From Chitinophagales bacterium (GTDB lineage Bacteria > Bacteroidota > Bacteroidia > Chitinophagales > JADIYW01): DNA of 11,142 bases. How positions within the stretch are numbered: position 1 is the stretch's first letter; each line of letters opens with the position of its first letter. The translations under genes and the position numbers were made by a program. This document shows positions 1-6,118 of the stretch, piece by piece. Under the pieces are notes generated by a model, which worked only from the letters and a program-made list of their open reading frames with translations, was not told the DNA's origin and made no database searches. The DNA lies in the NCBI GenBank assembly GCA_020848315.1, contig JADLAH010000046.1, positions 1 through 11,142 of the forward strand. Direction: 5' to 3'.

Positions 1-491
1 ACCGGTTTTTCTTCGTCGCCGGTAAGTCCGAGGATACCCGCGTAGCCAATATAATTCAGGTCGTGTCCGGCTTTTTGCATGTACGGACCGTTGTAGCCGT
101 AGCCGGTCACTGCCACATAGATAATTTTCTCGTTATGCTGTTTGGCACTTTCGTAGTCGATGCCCATCTTCTGCAACACACCCGGCCGGAAGGAATCCAC
201 TACGATGTCTGCCGTTTTCACCAGTTCAAAGAACTGCCGTTTCCCTTCTTCCGATTTCAGGTCGAGGGTAACCGACTTTTTACTGCGGTTGATGCTCAGG
301 TAAAAAATCGACTGCGAGCCTTTCTGCGGAGGGAAAAAGCGCGTATAATCCGGTGCCTTCGGGTCTTCAATCTTGATGACTTCCGCGCCTAAATCAGCCA
401 TCATCTGTGTGGCCAGTGGTCCCGGCAGCAATCGGCTGAGATCCAGTATGCGGATGCCCTGCAACGGGCCTTGTTGTGGTTTTCTGGACAT
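1..491 (-). CDS. CaiB/BaiF-family CoA transferase, alpha-methylacyl-CoA racemase-like (N-terminal part)
   Basis: I translated this gene by hand because its stop lies beyond the left edge. The window holds the first 163 residues of a protein whose family is usually about 360-390 residues long. Seen directly: an opening LDLSRLLPGPLATQMMADLG followed by GAEVIKIEDP, then SVTLDLK, a DSFRPGVL block near residues 99-106, and AGHDLNYIGYAGILGLTG near 141-158. These are hallmark segments of class III CoA transferases. The histidine in GHDLNY (H143) aligns with the catalytic histidine of alpha-methylacyl-CoA racemase, which favours a racemase-type member over a formyl- or carnitine-CoA transferase. The aspartate partner would lie in the missing part. 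The start ATG is at 491, 24 bases after the stop of the co-directional DUF4197 gene, so the two may share a transcript. The substrate cannot be told from this fragment. Confidence 0.9.
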   Translation of the reverse strand, partial: MSRKPQQGPLQGIRILDLSRLLPGPLATQMMADLGAEVIKIEDPKAPDYTRFFPPQKGSQSIFYLSINRSKKSVTLDLKSEEGKRQFFELVKTADIVVDSFRPGVLQKMGIDYESAKQHNEKIIYVAVTGYGYNGPYMQKAGHDLNYIGYAGILGLTGDEEKP

Positions 492-515
492 AAGTACTGA
501 AATTTCAGGGCTTTA

Positions 516-1241
516 TTATTTCTTTTTATCGGCGAAGCTGAATACTTTTTTCATCAGTTCCGTGGTGCGTGCCAGCGGATTCGCGCGGATGTTGTTTTCT
601 TCTTTTTCCACCATTTTAAACACGCCTTCGAGCGCTCTTTCTGTGACGAAACCGGTGAGGTCGGTGTTCACGGGTTTCACCAGCGGAATTTTATTGTAGA
701 TGCCGGTCGCGTCGCTCCAGTATTTGGTGGCGTTCACTTGTCCCAGCGATTTGTCGACGATAGGTCTGAATTTTTCGGTAAGAATAGGCGTGGTGGTCTT
801 GCGCAGGTAGGCCGTTGCCGCGCCGTTGCCGCCGGTTACAATCTGCAACGCATCCTGGAAGGTCATTTGTTTTATCGCCTGGATGAATACGTCAATCGCG
901 ACGCCGGAAGCTTGTTCCGCCGCGCGGTTCAGCGAAGTGGTTACGTTGTCGACCTGTTTCTGCATGCCCAGTTTCAGCAGCGCATCCTTGATTTTTTCCG
1001 CTTCTTCCGGCCATGGAATGCGCACCAGATCATTGCCGAGGAATCCGTCCGTTTTGGATAAAATACCCACGCCTTTGGTGATGCCTGCGCTCAGGGCGTC
1101 CTTGAGTCCGTTGCCGGCTTCTTCTTCACTCGGATCGCCGTAGGTGGTGCCCAGTACGGCGCCTACGGTTTGTTGGATTTGTTGGGCGGTACATCCGAAT
1201 AATAATACAGAGACCAGTAACAGCGGGATAAACTTTTTCAT
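516..1241 (-). CDS. DUF4197-family lipoprotein
   Basis: A 241-residue protein with a short lysine-bearing N-terminus, a hydrophobic stretch and a lipobox L14-F15-G16-C17, so it is predicted to be cleaved and lipidated at C17. The mature part carries segments I recognise from the DUF4197 family: GLKDALSAGI near residue 46, GFLGNDLVRIPWP, NRAAEQA, IKQMTFQDAL, and a C-terminal block with GFVTERALEGVFKMVEKEE followed by NPLARTTELMKKVF. The molecular function of the family is not established. The residues after the cysteine (TAQQ) carry no acidic cluster, so a periplasm-facing position is more likely than surface export; this is inference. It is the first gene of the minus-strand unit and is preceded by a good Bacteroidota-type promoter at 1284-1315. 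The racemase-like gene follows after 24 bases. Confidence 0.92.
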   Translation of the reverse strand: MKKFIPLLLVSVLLFGCTAQQIQQTVGAVLGTTYGDPSEEEAGNGLKDALSAGITKGVGILSKTDGFLGNDLVRIPWPEEAEKIKDALLKLGMQKQVDNVTTSLNRAAEQASGVAIDVFIQAIKQMTFQDALQIVTGGNGAATAYLRKTTTPILTEKFRPIVDKSLGQVNATKYWSDATGIYNKIPLVKPVNTDLTGFVTERALEGVFKMVEKEENNIRANPLARTTELMKKVFSFADKKK

Positions 1242-1283
1242 ATTTTCGTTTTAGTATTAGCGGGAAAATGCACTTCCCTGTGA

Positions 1284-1315
1284 CAAATATATTTAATCTT
1301 GGGGAAGATGAACAA
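1284..1315 (-). promoter_or_regulatory. Bacteroidota-type promoter for the DUF4197 gene
   Basis: On the minus strand a perfect -7 element TATATTTG (1291-1284) is preceded, 21 bases upstream, by TTG (1315-1313). This matches the TTTG / TAnnTTTG consensus of Bacteroidota housekeeping promoters. It predicts a start of transcription roughly 35-40 bases before the ATG at 1241. Confidence 0.5.
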
Positions 1316-1317
1316 CC

Positions 1318-1347
1318 TTTCCCGAATTATTGTTCTATTTAACTTTT
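1318..1347 (+). promoter_or_regulatory. Weak candidate promoter for cinA
   Basis: TAACTTTT (1340-1347) differs from the Bacteroidota -7 consensus TAnnTTTG only in its last base. TTTC at 1318-1321 could serve as an imperfect -33 element. It lies about 22 bases upstream of the cinA ATG. This is the best candidate I see on the plus strand of this divergent gap, but the match is imperfect. Confidence 0.25.
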
Positions 1348-1369
1348 TATATCAAACGATCCGATTTTC

Positions 1370-2611
1370 ATGAAAGCAACCATACTAAGCATAGGCGACG
1401 AACTGCTGATAGGACAGACTTTAAATACCAATGCGCACTGGATGTCGCAGCAACTCACGGCGATTGGCGTGGATGTGCTGCGGCATGTTTCCGTTTCAGA
1501 TAAAAGAGCAGAGATTGTCGGGGCGCTGGATACGGCGATGGCGGATACGCAGGTGATACTCATTACCGGTGGGCTCGGTCCGACGTCGGATGATATTACC
1601 AAAGATGTTTTGTGCGAATATTTCGGCGGGGCGCTCGTCTTCAATGAAGCGGCTTATGAAAATATCCGCCAGATCTTCAACAGACGAAACCGTGAAATCA
1701 GCGAGGCAACCCGACAGGTGGCCTTTTTGCCGGATAATTGCCTGCCGATTCAGAATGCATTCGGTACGGCCGCCGGCATGCTGTTTCGTCGGGACGACAG
1801 GGTGGTGGTTTCCATGCCCGGTGTTCCCTACGAAATGAAGGCGATGGTGGAAAACGGCGTGATTCCGTATCTGCAATCGGAGTTCACGCTGCCGCTTATC
1901 CTGCATCACCATTTTTATACGGCAGGTGTGGGCGAGACACAGCTCGCGGAGTTGCTGACGGATTTTGAAAAAAACAAGCCTGCCGATATGGGATTAGCCT
2001 ATCTGCCGAGTGTGGGCAAGGTGCGGCTGCGCCTGACGTTGAAAGGACAGGATAAAGCGGACTTGCAATCGCGGATGCAGGCTGCCCGCGAAACAGTGTA
2101 TGCCGCCGTGAAAGCGCATGTGTACGCGGAAGAAGATATTCCGTTGGAACAGGTGGTGGGGCGTTTGCTGGCAGAACGAGGCAAGACTTTGGGTACGGCG
2201 GAAAGCTGCACGGGCGGCTATATCGCTCATCTCATTACTTCTGTGGCCGGCAGTTCGGACTATTTTAAAGGCAGCATCATCGCTTATTCCAATGAGATAA
2301 AACAACAGGTACTGGGTGTGCAGGCTGCCACGCTCGAAGCACATGGCGCGGTGAGTGAGCAGACCGTCCGGGAGATGCTGTCCGGTGCGCTGAAAGTGCT
2401 GGATACCGATGTGGCAATAGCTGTCAGCGGCGTCGCGGGGCCGGGCGGCGGCAGCGAAGAAAAGCCTGTCGGAACAGTATATATCGGCGTGGCCGATGCA
2501 GAGAAATCCGTGGTGCTGCGCCATGGTTTCACCAACAACCGCGAACGCAATATTCAGTTGTCCGGAGTGCTCGCACTGGTGATGCTCAAAAATTTTTTAC
2601 AGGACAGATAA
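1370..2611 (+). CDS. cinA: CinA-family protein (COG1058 domain plus PncC-type NMN deamidase domain)
   Basis: A 413-residue two-domain protein of the usual CinA length. The N-terminal half (about 1-170) is the MoaB/MogA-like COG1058 domain, with SIGDELLIGQTLNTN near residues 7-21 and GGLGPTSDD at 67-75. The C-terminal part (about 255-410) is the PncC-type domain, with ESCTGG at 278-283 followed by YIAHLITSVAGSSDYF, and SGVAGPGGG at 353-361. From family knowledge, the C-terminal domain in many bacteria hydrolyses the amide of nicotinamide mononucleotide to recycle pyridine nucleotides, and COG1058 domains can act as ADP-ribose pyrophosphatases. The competence-related name comes from Gram-positive bacteria and need not apply here. 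No key motif is missing. The E2 gene follows after 84 bases, but it has its own candidate promoter. Confidence 0.95.
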   Translation: MKATILSIGDELLIGQTLNTNAHWMSQQLTAIGVDVLRHVSVSDKRAEIVGALDTAMADTQVILITGGLGPTSDDITKDVLCEYFGGALVFNEAAYENIRQIFNRRNREISEATRQVAFLPDNCLPIQNAFGTAAGMLFRRDDRVVVSMPGVPYEMKAMVENGVIPYLQSEFTLPLILHHHFYTAGVGETQLAELLTDFEKNKPADMGLAYLPSVGKVRLRLTLKGQDKADLQSRMQAARETVYAAVKAHVYAEEDIPLEQVVGRLLAERGKTLGTAESCTGGYIAHLITSVAGSSDYFKGSIIAYSNEIKQQVLGVQAATLEAHGAVSEQTVREMLSGALKVLDTDVAIAVSGVAGPGGGSEEKPVGTVYIGVADAEKSVVLRHGFTNNRERNIQLSGVLALVMLKNFLQDR

Positions 2612-2630
2612 GATGAAAATTGCAGGACTG

Positions 2631-2662
2631 TTTGCGACTTACGATAATTTTATGAACATTTG
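2631..2662 (+). promoter_or_regulatory. Bacteroidota-type promoter for the E2 gene
   Basis: TTTG at 2631-2634 is followed after 20 bases by AACATTTG at 2655-2662, which matches the -7 consensus TAnnTTTG except for the first base. The implied transcription start is around 2668-2670, giving a leader of about 26-28 bases before the ATG at 2696. The E2 gene may therefore be transcribed independently of cinA. Confidence 0.45.
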
Positions 2663-2695
2663 TGTCGGAATTAGTTCATCTCCAAAATTGCAACT

Positions 2696-4069
2696 ATGAG
2701 TGAATATCAGTTACTGATGCCGAAAATGGGCGAAAGTGTTATCGAAGCAACCATTTTAACCTGGCATAAACAGCCGGGCGATAAAATAAATGAGCATGAT
2801 GTAATTGTGGAAGTGGCCACCGATAAAGTGGATTCTGAAGTGCCGAGTCCGGTGAGCGGCGTGCTCAAAAAGATACTGCACGATGTGAACGCTGTGGTCG
2901 GCGTAGGACAACCTTTGGCTATTATTGAAGTGGAAGGAGAGGTGTCAGCGCCGGCACCTGCACCCGCAAAAGCGGCTGCCCCCGCACCTGAAGTAAAAGC
3001 CCCTGCTCCGGTTGCCGCACCTCAGCCGGAAGTACCGGCACCTGCCGCACCGACTCCGCCTGCTATTCCTGCAGTGCCTGTTGCACCGGCGCCTGCACCT
3101 GTATTATCCGGCAACCGATACTATTCTCCGCTGGTGCTGAATATTGCACAGGCAGAAAATGTGACGATGCAGGAACTGGAAGCCATTGCGGGCAGCGGTC
3201 TGGAAGGGCGTGTCACCAAAGAAGATATATTGCAGTATGTAGCGGACAGAAACAGCGGCCAGTTAGCACCGCCACCTGCACCGGCGCCAATTGCCTCTGC
3301 GTCTACGGTGGCAAAACCTGCAACGGAGACGGTTCGTGAAACAACCATTTCGCCGGATGGAAATTTTGAGATTATCGAGATGGATCGCATGCGCAAAATT
3401 ATTTCCAAACACATGATTGAGTCAAAGAATACTTCGGCACACGTGTCTTCATTTGTGGAATGCGATGTCACCAATATTGTGCGCTGGAGAGATAAAAATA
3501 AAGCGGCATTTCAGAAAAGGGAAGGCTTCAGTCTTTCGTTTATGCCGGTGTTTGTCGAGGCTATCAGCAAAGCCATCAAGGATTTTCCGATGATCAACGT
3601 GAGCGTGGATGGCGATAAAATTATCAGAAAGAAAGATATCAATATCGGTATTGCTACGGCATTGCCCAATGGTAATCTGATTGTGCCCGTAGTGAAGAAT
3701 GCCGACCAGAAAAGTCTGCTCGGTATCGCCAAGGCGATGAATAATATTGTAGTGAAAGCACGCAACAACAACCTGCAGGCCGACGATGTTTCTGAGGGAA
3801 CATACACAATTTCCAATATCGGAACCTTCGGAAATATCATCGGTACACCGATTATCAATCAGCCGCAGGTGGCTATTATGGCGGTCGGCAGCATCACCAA
3901 AAAGCCGGTGGTGCTTGAAGTGGAAGGTCAGGATGTGATTGCGGTCAGACATATGATGTACCTTTCCCATACCTACGACCATAGGGTGGTGGATGGCATG
4001 TTGGGTGGTATGTTTGTAAAAAAAGTTGCAGATTATCTCGAAAAATTTGATTTACATCAAGAGATTTAG
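2696..4069 (+). CDS. 2-oxoacid dehydrogenase complex E2 subunit (dihydrolipoamide acyltransferase)
   Basis: A 457-residue E2 component that carries acyl groups on lipoamide and transfers them to CoA in the cytoplasm. Domains in order: a lipoyl domain (about 1-80) with the lipoyl lysine K44 in ATDKVDSEV; a long Pro/Ala linker (about 83-137); the peripheral E1/E3-binding domain (about 142-186, with SPLVLNIAQAE and GSGLEGRVTKEDI); a second short Pro/Ala linker; and the catalytic core (about 225-457) ending in SHTYDHRVVDG, which supplies the catalytic H429 and D433. The single lipoyl domain and overall layout fit branched-chain or 2-oxoglutarate type E2s. The substrate cannot be decided because no E1 or E3 gene is in view. 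An exact FNR-type operator lies inside the last codons (4047-4060), and the first regulator gene starts 25 bases after the stop. Confidence 0.95.
   Translation: MSEYQLLMPKMGESVIEATILTWHKQPGDKINEHDVIVEVATDKVDSEVPSPVSGVLKKILHDVNAVVGVGQPLAIIEVEGEVSAPAPAPAKAAAPAPEVKAPAPVAAPQPEVPAPAAPTPPAIPAVPVAPAPAPVLSGNRYYSPLVLNIAQAENVTMQELEAIAGSGLEGRVTKEDILQYVADRNSGQLAPPPAPAPIASASTVAKPATETVRETTISPDGNFEIIEMDRMRKIISKHMIESKNTSAHVSSFVECDVTNIVRWRDKNKAAFQKREGFSLSFMPVFVEAISKAIKDFPMINVSVDGDKIIRKKDINIGIATALPNGNLIVPVVKNADQKSLLGIAKAMNNIVVKARNNNLQADDVSEGTYTISNIGTFGNIIGTPIINQPQVAIMAVGSITKKPVVLEVEGQDVIAVRHMMYLSHTYDHRVVDGMLGGMFVKKVADYLEKFDLHQEI
4047..4060 (+). promoter_or_regulatory. FNR-type operator inside the 3' end of the E2 gene
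   Basis: TTGATTTACATCAA is an exact match to the FNR/DNR consensus TTGAT-N4-ATCAA. It lies in codons for F-D-L-H-Q near the E2 C-terminus, and its right edge is 34 bases upstream of the first regulator's ATG (4095). The second operator in this window (5407-5420) differs at only one spacer base and shares the G that follows. The downstream proteins have the FNR-type E-x-x-S-R recognition helix, so auto- or cross-regulation of the first regulator pair is the natural inference. A partial -7 match, TATATTGG, lies at 4070-4077. Confidence 0.7.
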
Positions 4070-4094
4070 TATATTGGACATCAGATAACCCTAT

Positions 4095-4697
4095 ATGTCT
4101 AAGATACCCGAAAAAGATATAACGCTGTACCACAGCATTTTGGCGAAGGAATTGCTGCAGTATACCTCAGTTCCCGAACAGGATTTACAGGCTTTTGTAT
4201 CCTGTTTTGAGTTTCATGAGTACAAGAAAAAGGATATCATTATTGCTCCGGGAAATACCGATGCATTCAAAATATTTTTCATCCTCAAAGGAATTACACG
4301 GATTTATTATGTGTTGGAGGATAAAGAAATTACGGTGAGTTTCAAGATGGAAAACAATGTAGTCTACAACGGGTTCACAATTTTTTCAGGAGTTCCGAAT
4401 ATCGATAATCATGAGGCGTTAGAAGATTTGCAGGTACTGGCAGCCAATATCGATAATCTGGAACCTTTGCTCTACAAATCCCATCCGCTGGAGCATCTTG
4501 CCCGCAAAATTGTGGAGAAGAATTACTCTTCTTTTATTCGTTCTAACTATAACAGGATGTTTCTTCCGGCGGAAGAACGGTATGATTATTTCATGAGAGA
4601 AATGTCCTCTATTGTCAATCGTATACCCTTGAAATATGTGGCGTCTTATCTTGGGATTACTCCCGAAACCCTCAGCCGCCTGAGAGCAAAACACTAA
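4095..4697 (+). CDS. Crp/Fnr-family transcriptional regulator, paralogue 1
   Basis: A 200-residue protein with a cyclic-nucleotide-binding-like beta barrel (about 30-120), a dimerisation helix (about 125-150) and a C-terminal winged helix-turn-helix (about 160-200). The HTH reads YVASYLGITPETLSRLRAKH. E191, S194 and R195 form the E-x-x-S-R pattern that in E. coli FNR contacts the TTGAT half-site. Only one cysteine (C38) is visible, so an FNR-type 4Fe-4S cluster is excluded. The barrel lacks the GEL...R-S/T-A segment that binds cAMP in CRP. The signal is therefore unknown. It is most similar to paralogue 2, which has the same length and follows after 9 bases. The gene begins 25 bases after the E2 stop, downstream of an exact FNR-type operator. 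Base composition looks AT-richer than cinA or argG. Confidence 0.94.
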   Translation: MSKIPEKDITLYHSILAKELLQYTSVPEQDLQAFVSCFEFHEYKKKDIIIAPGNTDAFKIFFILKGITRIYYVLEDKEITVSFKMENNVVYNGFTIFSGVPNIDNHEALEDLQVLAANIDNLEPLLYKSHPLEHLARKIVEKNYSSFIRSNYNRMFLPAEERYDYFMREMSSIVNRIPLKYVASYLGITPETLSRLRAKH

Positions 4698-4706
4698 TAG
4701 TATATT

Positions 4707-5309
4707 ATGGCCAAGAGAATAGATTCATATCTTCCGGTATATCAGCAGCATTTGCGGGAATATTTACTTAAAATTTCGCCGAATACGCCTTTGAATGAAC
4801 TGGAAGAACTGATACAGTGTTTTACCATTGAGAAATACGCGAAGAATACGATTTTGCTTCCGGCCGGAGTGAATAATAATACCGTTTATTTCATCGGGAA
4901 AGGGCTGGTGCGTATTTTCTATGAAAAAGATGGCAAAGAAATTACCAACTGGCTGCTGGAAGAAAACAGCATGTTTGCACCTACCTATTCCATTCTTTCC
5001 GGCGATACCAACTATTTCACCTATCAGCTACTGGAAAATTCTCATTTACTCAAGATTGATTATGCCGTATGGGAATCTTATTACTCAAAATATCATGCCA
5101 TTGAACGATTGGGCAGAAGGCTGATTTCAGTTTACTACGGCGCCTGTATGCGAAAAACAGTGGATGTATTGTTTTTATCTGCAGAAGAAAGATATCAGCT
5201 GTTTGTTAAAGAACATCAGAGCCTGCTGAACAGAGTGCCGCTGCGACATATTGCTTCCTATTTGGGAATTACGCAGGAAACCCTGAGTCGCATCCGGGCC
5301 AAGTATTGA
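4707..5309 (+). CDS. Crp/Fnr-family transcriptional regulator, paralogue 2
   Basis: A 200-residue regulator that aligns end to end with paralogue 1. Shared features are a cysteine followed by F at C38-F39, GKEIT in the barrel, a HAIERLGRRL dimerisation-helix segment, SAEERY, and the HTH HIASYLGITQETLSRIRAKY. The recognition residues E191, S194 and R195 match FNR. Neither FNR cysteine spacing nor CRP cAMP-phosphate residues are present. With only 9 bases after paralogue 1 and no promoter in between, it is almost certainly co-transcribed with it, so the two proteins would be made together and could form heterodimers (inference). Its last codons share a 29-base identical run with paralogue 3, which is otherwise a more distant relative. 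It is followed by a 159-base gap containing a large inverted repeat and the second operator. Confidence 0.94.
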   Translation: MAKRIDSYLPVYQQHLREYLLKISPNTPLNELEELIQCFTIEKYAKNTILLPAGVNNNTVYFIGKGLVRIFYEKDGKEITNWLLEENSMFAPTYSILSGDTNYFTYQLLENSHLLKIDYAVWESYYSKYHAIERLGRRLISVYYGACMRKTVDVLFLSAEERYQLFVKEHQSLLNRVPLRHIASYLGITQETLSRIRAKY

Positions 5310-5342
5310 TTCAGATCGATTCACCTTTTTTTTTATGATTTC

Positions 5343-5367
5343 TGACAGAAAATGGCATTTTCCGTCA
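5343..5367. repeat. 25-base near-perfect inverted repeat between the two regulator pairs
   Basis: The sequence is symmetric around base 5355. Arms TGAC-a-GAAAATG and CATTTTC-c-GTCA pair at 11 of 12 positions, the only mismatch being 5347/5363. It is much wider than a Crp/Fnr site (14-16 bases). As RNA it could form a stem with a 5-base loop, but no uridine run follows directly, so it is not a textbook terminator. A T run lies upstream at about 5327-5334. An operator for another dimeric protein or an RNA hairpin are both possible. Confidence 0.6.
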
Positions 5368-5406
5368 ACTAATGCATTCATTTTTTGTTGTATTTCTCAT
5401 GTAAAC

Positions 5407-5420
5407 TTGATTTAAATCAA
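5407..5420 (+). promoter_or_regulatory. FNR-type operator upstream of the second regulator pair
   Basis: TTGATTTAAATCAA is an exact FNR-type operator and a full palindrome, and with flanking C and G the symmetry reaches 16 bases (5406-5421). It lies 48 bases upstream of the ATG of paralogue 3 (5469) in non-coding DNA. A -7-like TATTTTTC (5451-5458, one mismatch from TAnnTTTG) lies downstream, so the operator would sit just upstream of the -33 region, where Crp/Fnr proteins typically activate. This reading is inference. Confidence 0.75.
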
Positions 5421-5468
5421 GAAAAAGTAGGCAGGAAATTAAAATTTTCTTATTTTTCACTACGCAAC

Positions 5469-6107
5469 ATGAGAGAGAAATTAGCAAAAAAGACACAAGC
5501 AGTTGAAGCACTGCAATTTATGAAGCAAATACTGGAGCGTATAGCACCTGTGAATCCAGTTGATTTGCAAAAATTACTGAATAAGTTTGAGGTCGTGCAG
5601 GTACCCAAAAATGAGATTATTATTAATGAAGGCGAGATTGCCGACAGTTTTTACTGCATTTATAAAGGTATCGTCAGGATATATTACTATAAAGATGGCA
5701 AAGCTGTGATAGAGCGGTTTGAAAAGGAAAGTGGTTTCTTTGGCGGAAATTTTACCCACCTGACCAAAAAACCGGGCATTCACGTGTATGAAACACTGGA
5801 GCCTTCCATCCTGCTGCGCATGAAATTTGCAGACCTCGAAGAATTGTGCGCTATTTCTCACGATATTGAGCATTTATATCGTATTACTATAGGTCTTTTT
5901 CACAATAATTTTGTTGACCGCATTTACACCTTCAAAGCCTTGTCGACGGAAAAAAGATACCATGAATTTATCCGCCAATACGGCGATATCATTAACCGTA
6001 TTTCCATGCGGAATGTAGCCAATTATCTCGGGATGAGTTCTGAAACCCTGAGTCGCATCCGGGCCAAGTACGATAAGTTTCCGGATGATCATCAAACTGA
6101 AAAATAA
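5469..6107 (+). CDS. Crp/Fnr-family transcriptional regulator, paralogue 3
   Basis: A 212-residue regulator if started at the ATG at 5469. An in-frame TTG at 5385 would add 28 residues but would place the FNR-type operator inside the coding sequence, and the extra residues do not resemble the family, so I prefer the ATG. The barrel carries GEIADSFYCIYKGIVRIYYY, RFEKESGFFGGNF and KPGIHVYE, which closely parallel paralogue 4. The HTH reads NVANYLGMSSETLSRIRAKY, with E192, S195 and R196 as FNR-type contacts. A short charged tail follows. No FNR cysteine cluster and no cAMP-phosphate arginine-serine pair are visible. It starts the second bicistronic regulator unit, with paralogue 4 beginning 11 bases after its stop. 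Confidence 0.93.
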   Translation: MREKLAKKTQAVEALQFMKQILERIAPVNPVDLQKLLNKFEVVQVPKNEIIINEGEIADSFYCIYKGIVRIYYYKDGKAVIERFEKESGFFGGNFTHLTKKPGIHVYETLEPSILLRMKFADLEELCAISHDIEHLYRITIGLFHNNFVDRIYTFKALSTEKRYHEFIRQYGDIINRISMRNVANYLGMSSETLSRIRAKYDKFPDDHQTEK

Positions 6108-6118
6108 CCCCTGACAAT

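Noticed and set aside
1994..2524. A 176-residue open frame on the minus strand of cinA, and similar long antisense frames in argG (7189-7707) and E2 (3449-3982).
   Set aside because: They lie fully within well-supported genes on the other strand, show no recognisable domains, and have the composition expected of antisense shadows.
2930..3110. GC-rich repetitive stretch in the E2 gene as a DNA repeat or insertion.
   Set aside because: It encodes the Pro/Ala linker typical of E2 proteins in the correct frame, so codon repetition explains it.
5310..5342. T run after paralogue 2 as a terminator.
   Set aside because: No stable hairpin precedes the T run. The inverted repeat lies after it, so the order is wrong for a plus-strand intrinsic terminator.
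5385..5468. 28-residue N-terminal extension of paralogue 3 from an upstream TTG.
   Set aside because: It would put the FNR operator inside the gene, does not resemble the family, and is longer than the other paralogues' N-termini. The ATG at 5469 is better.
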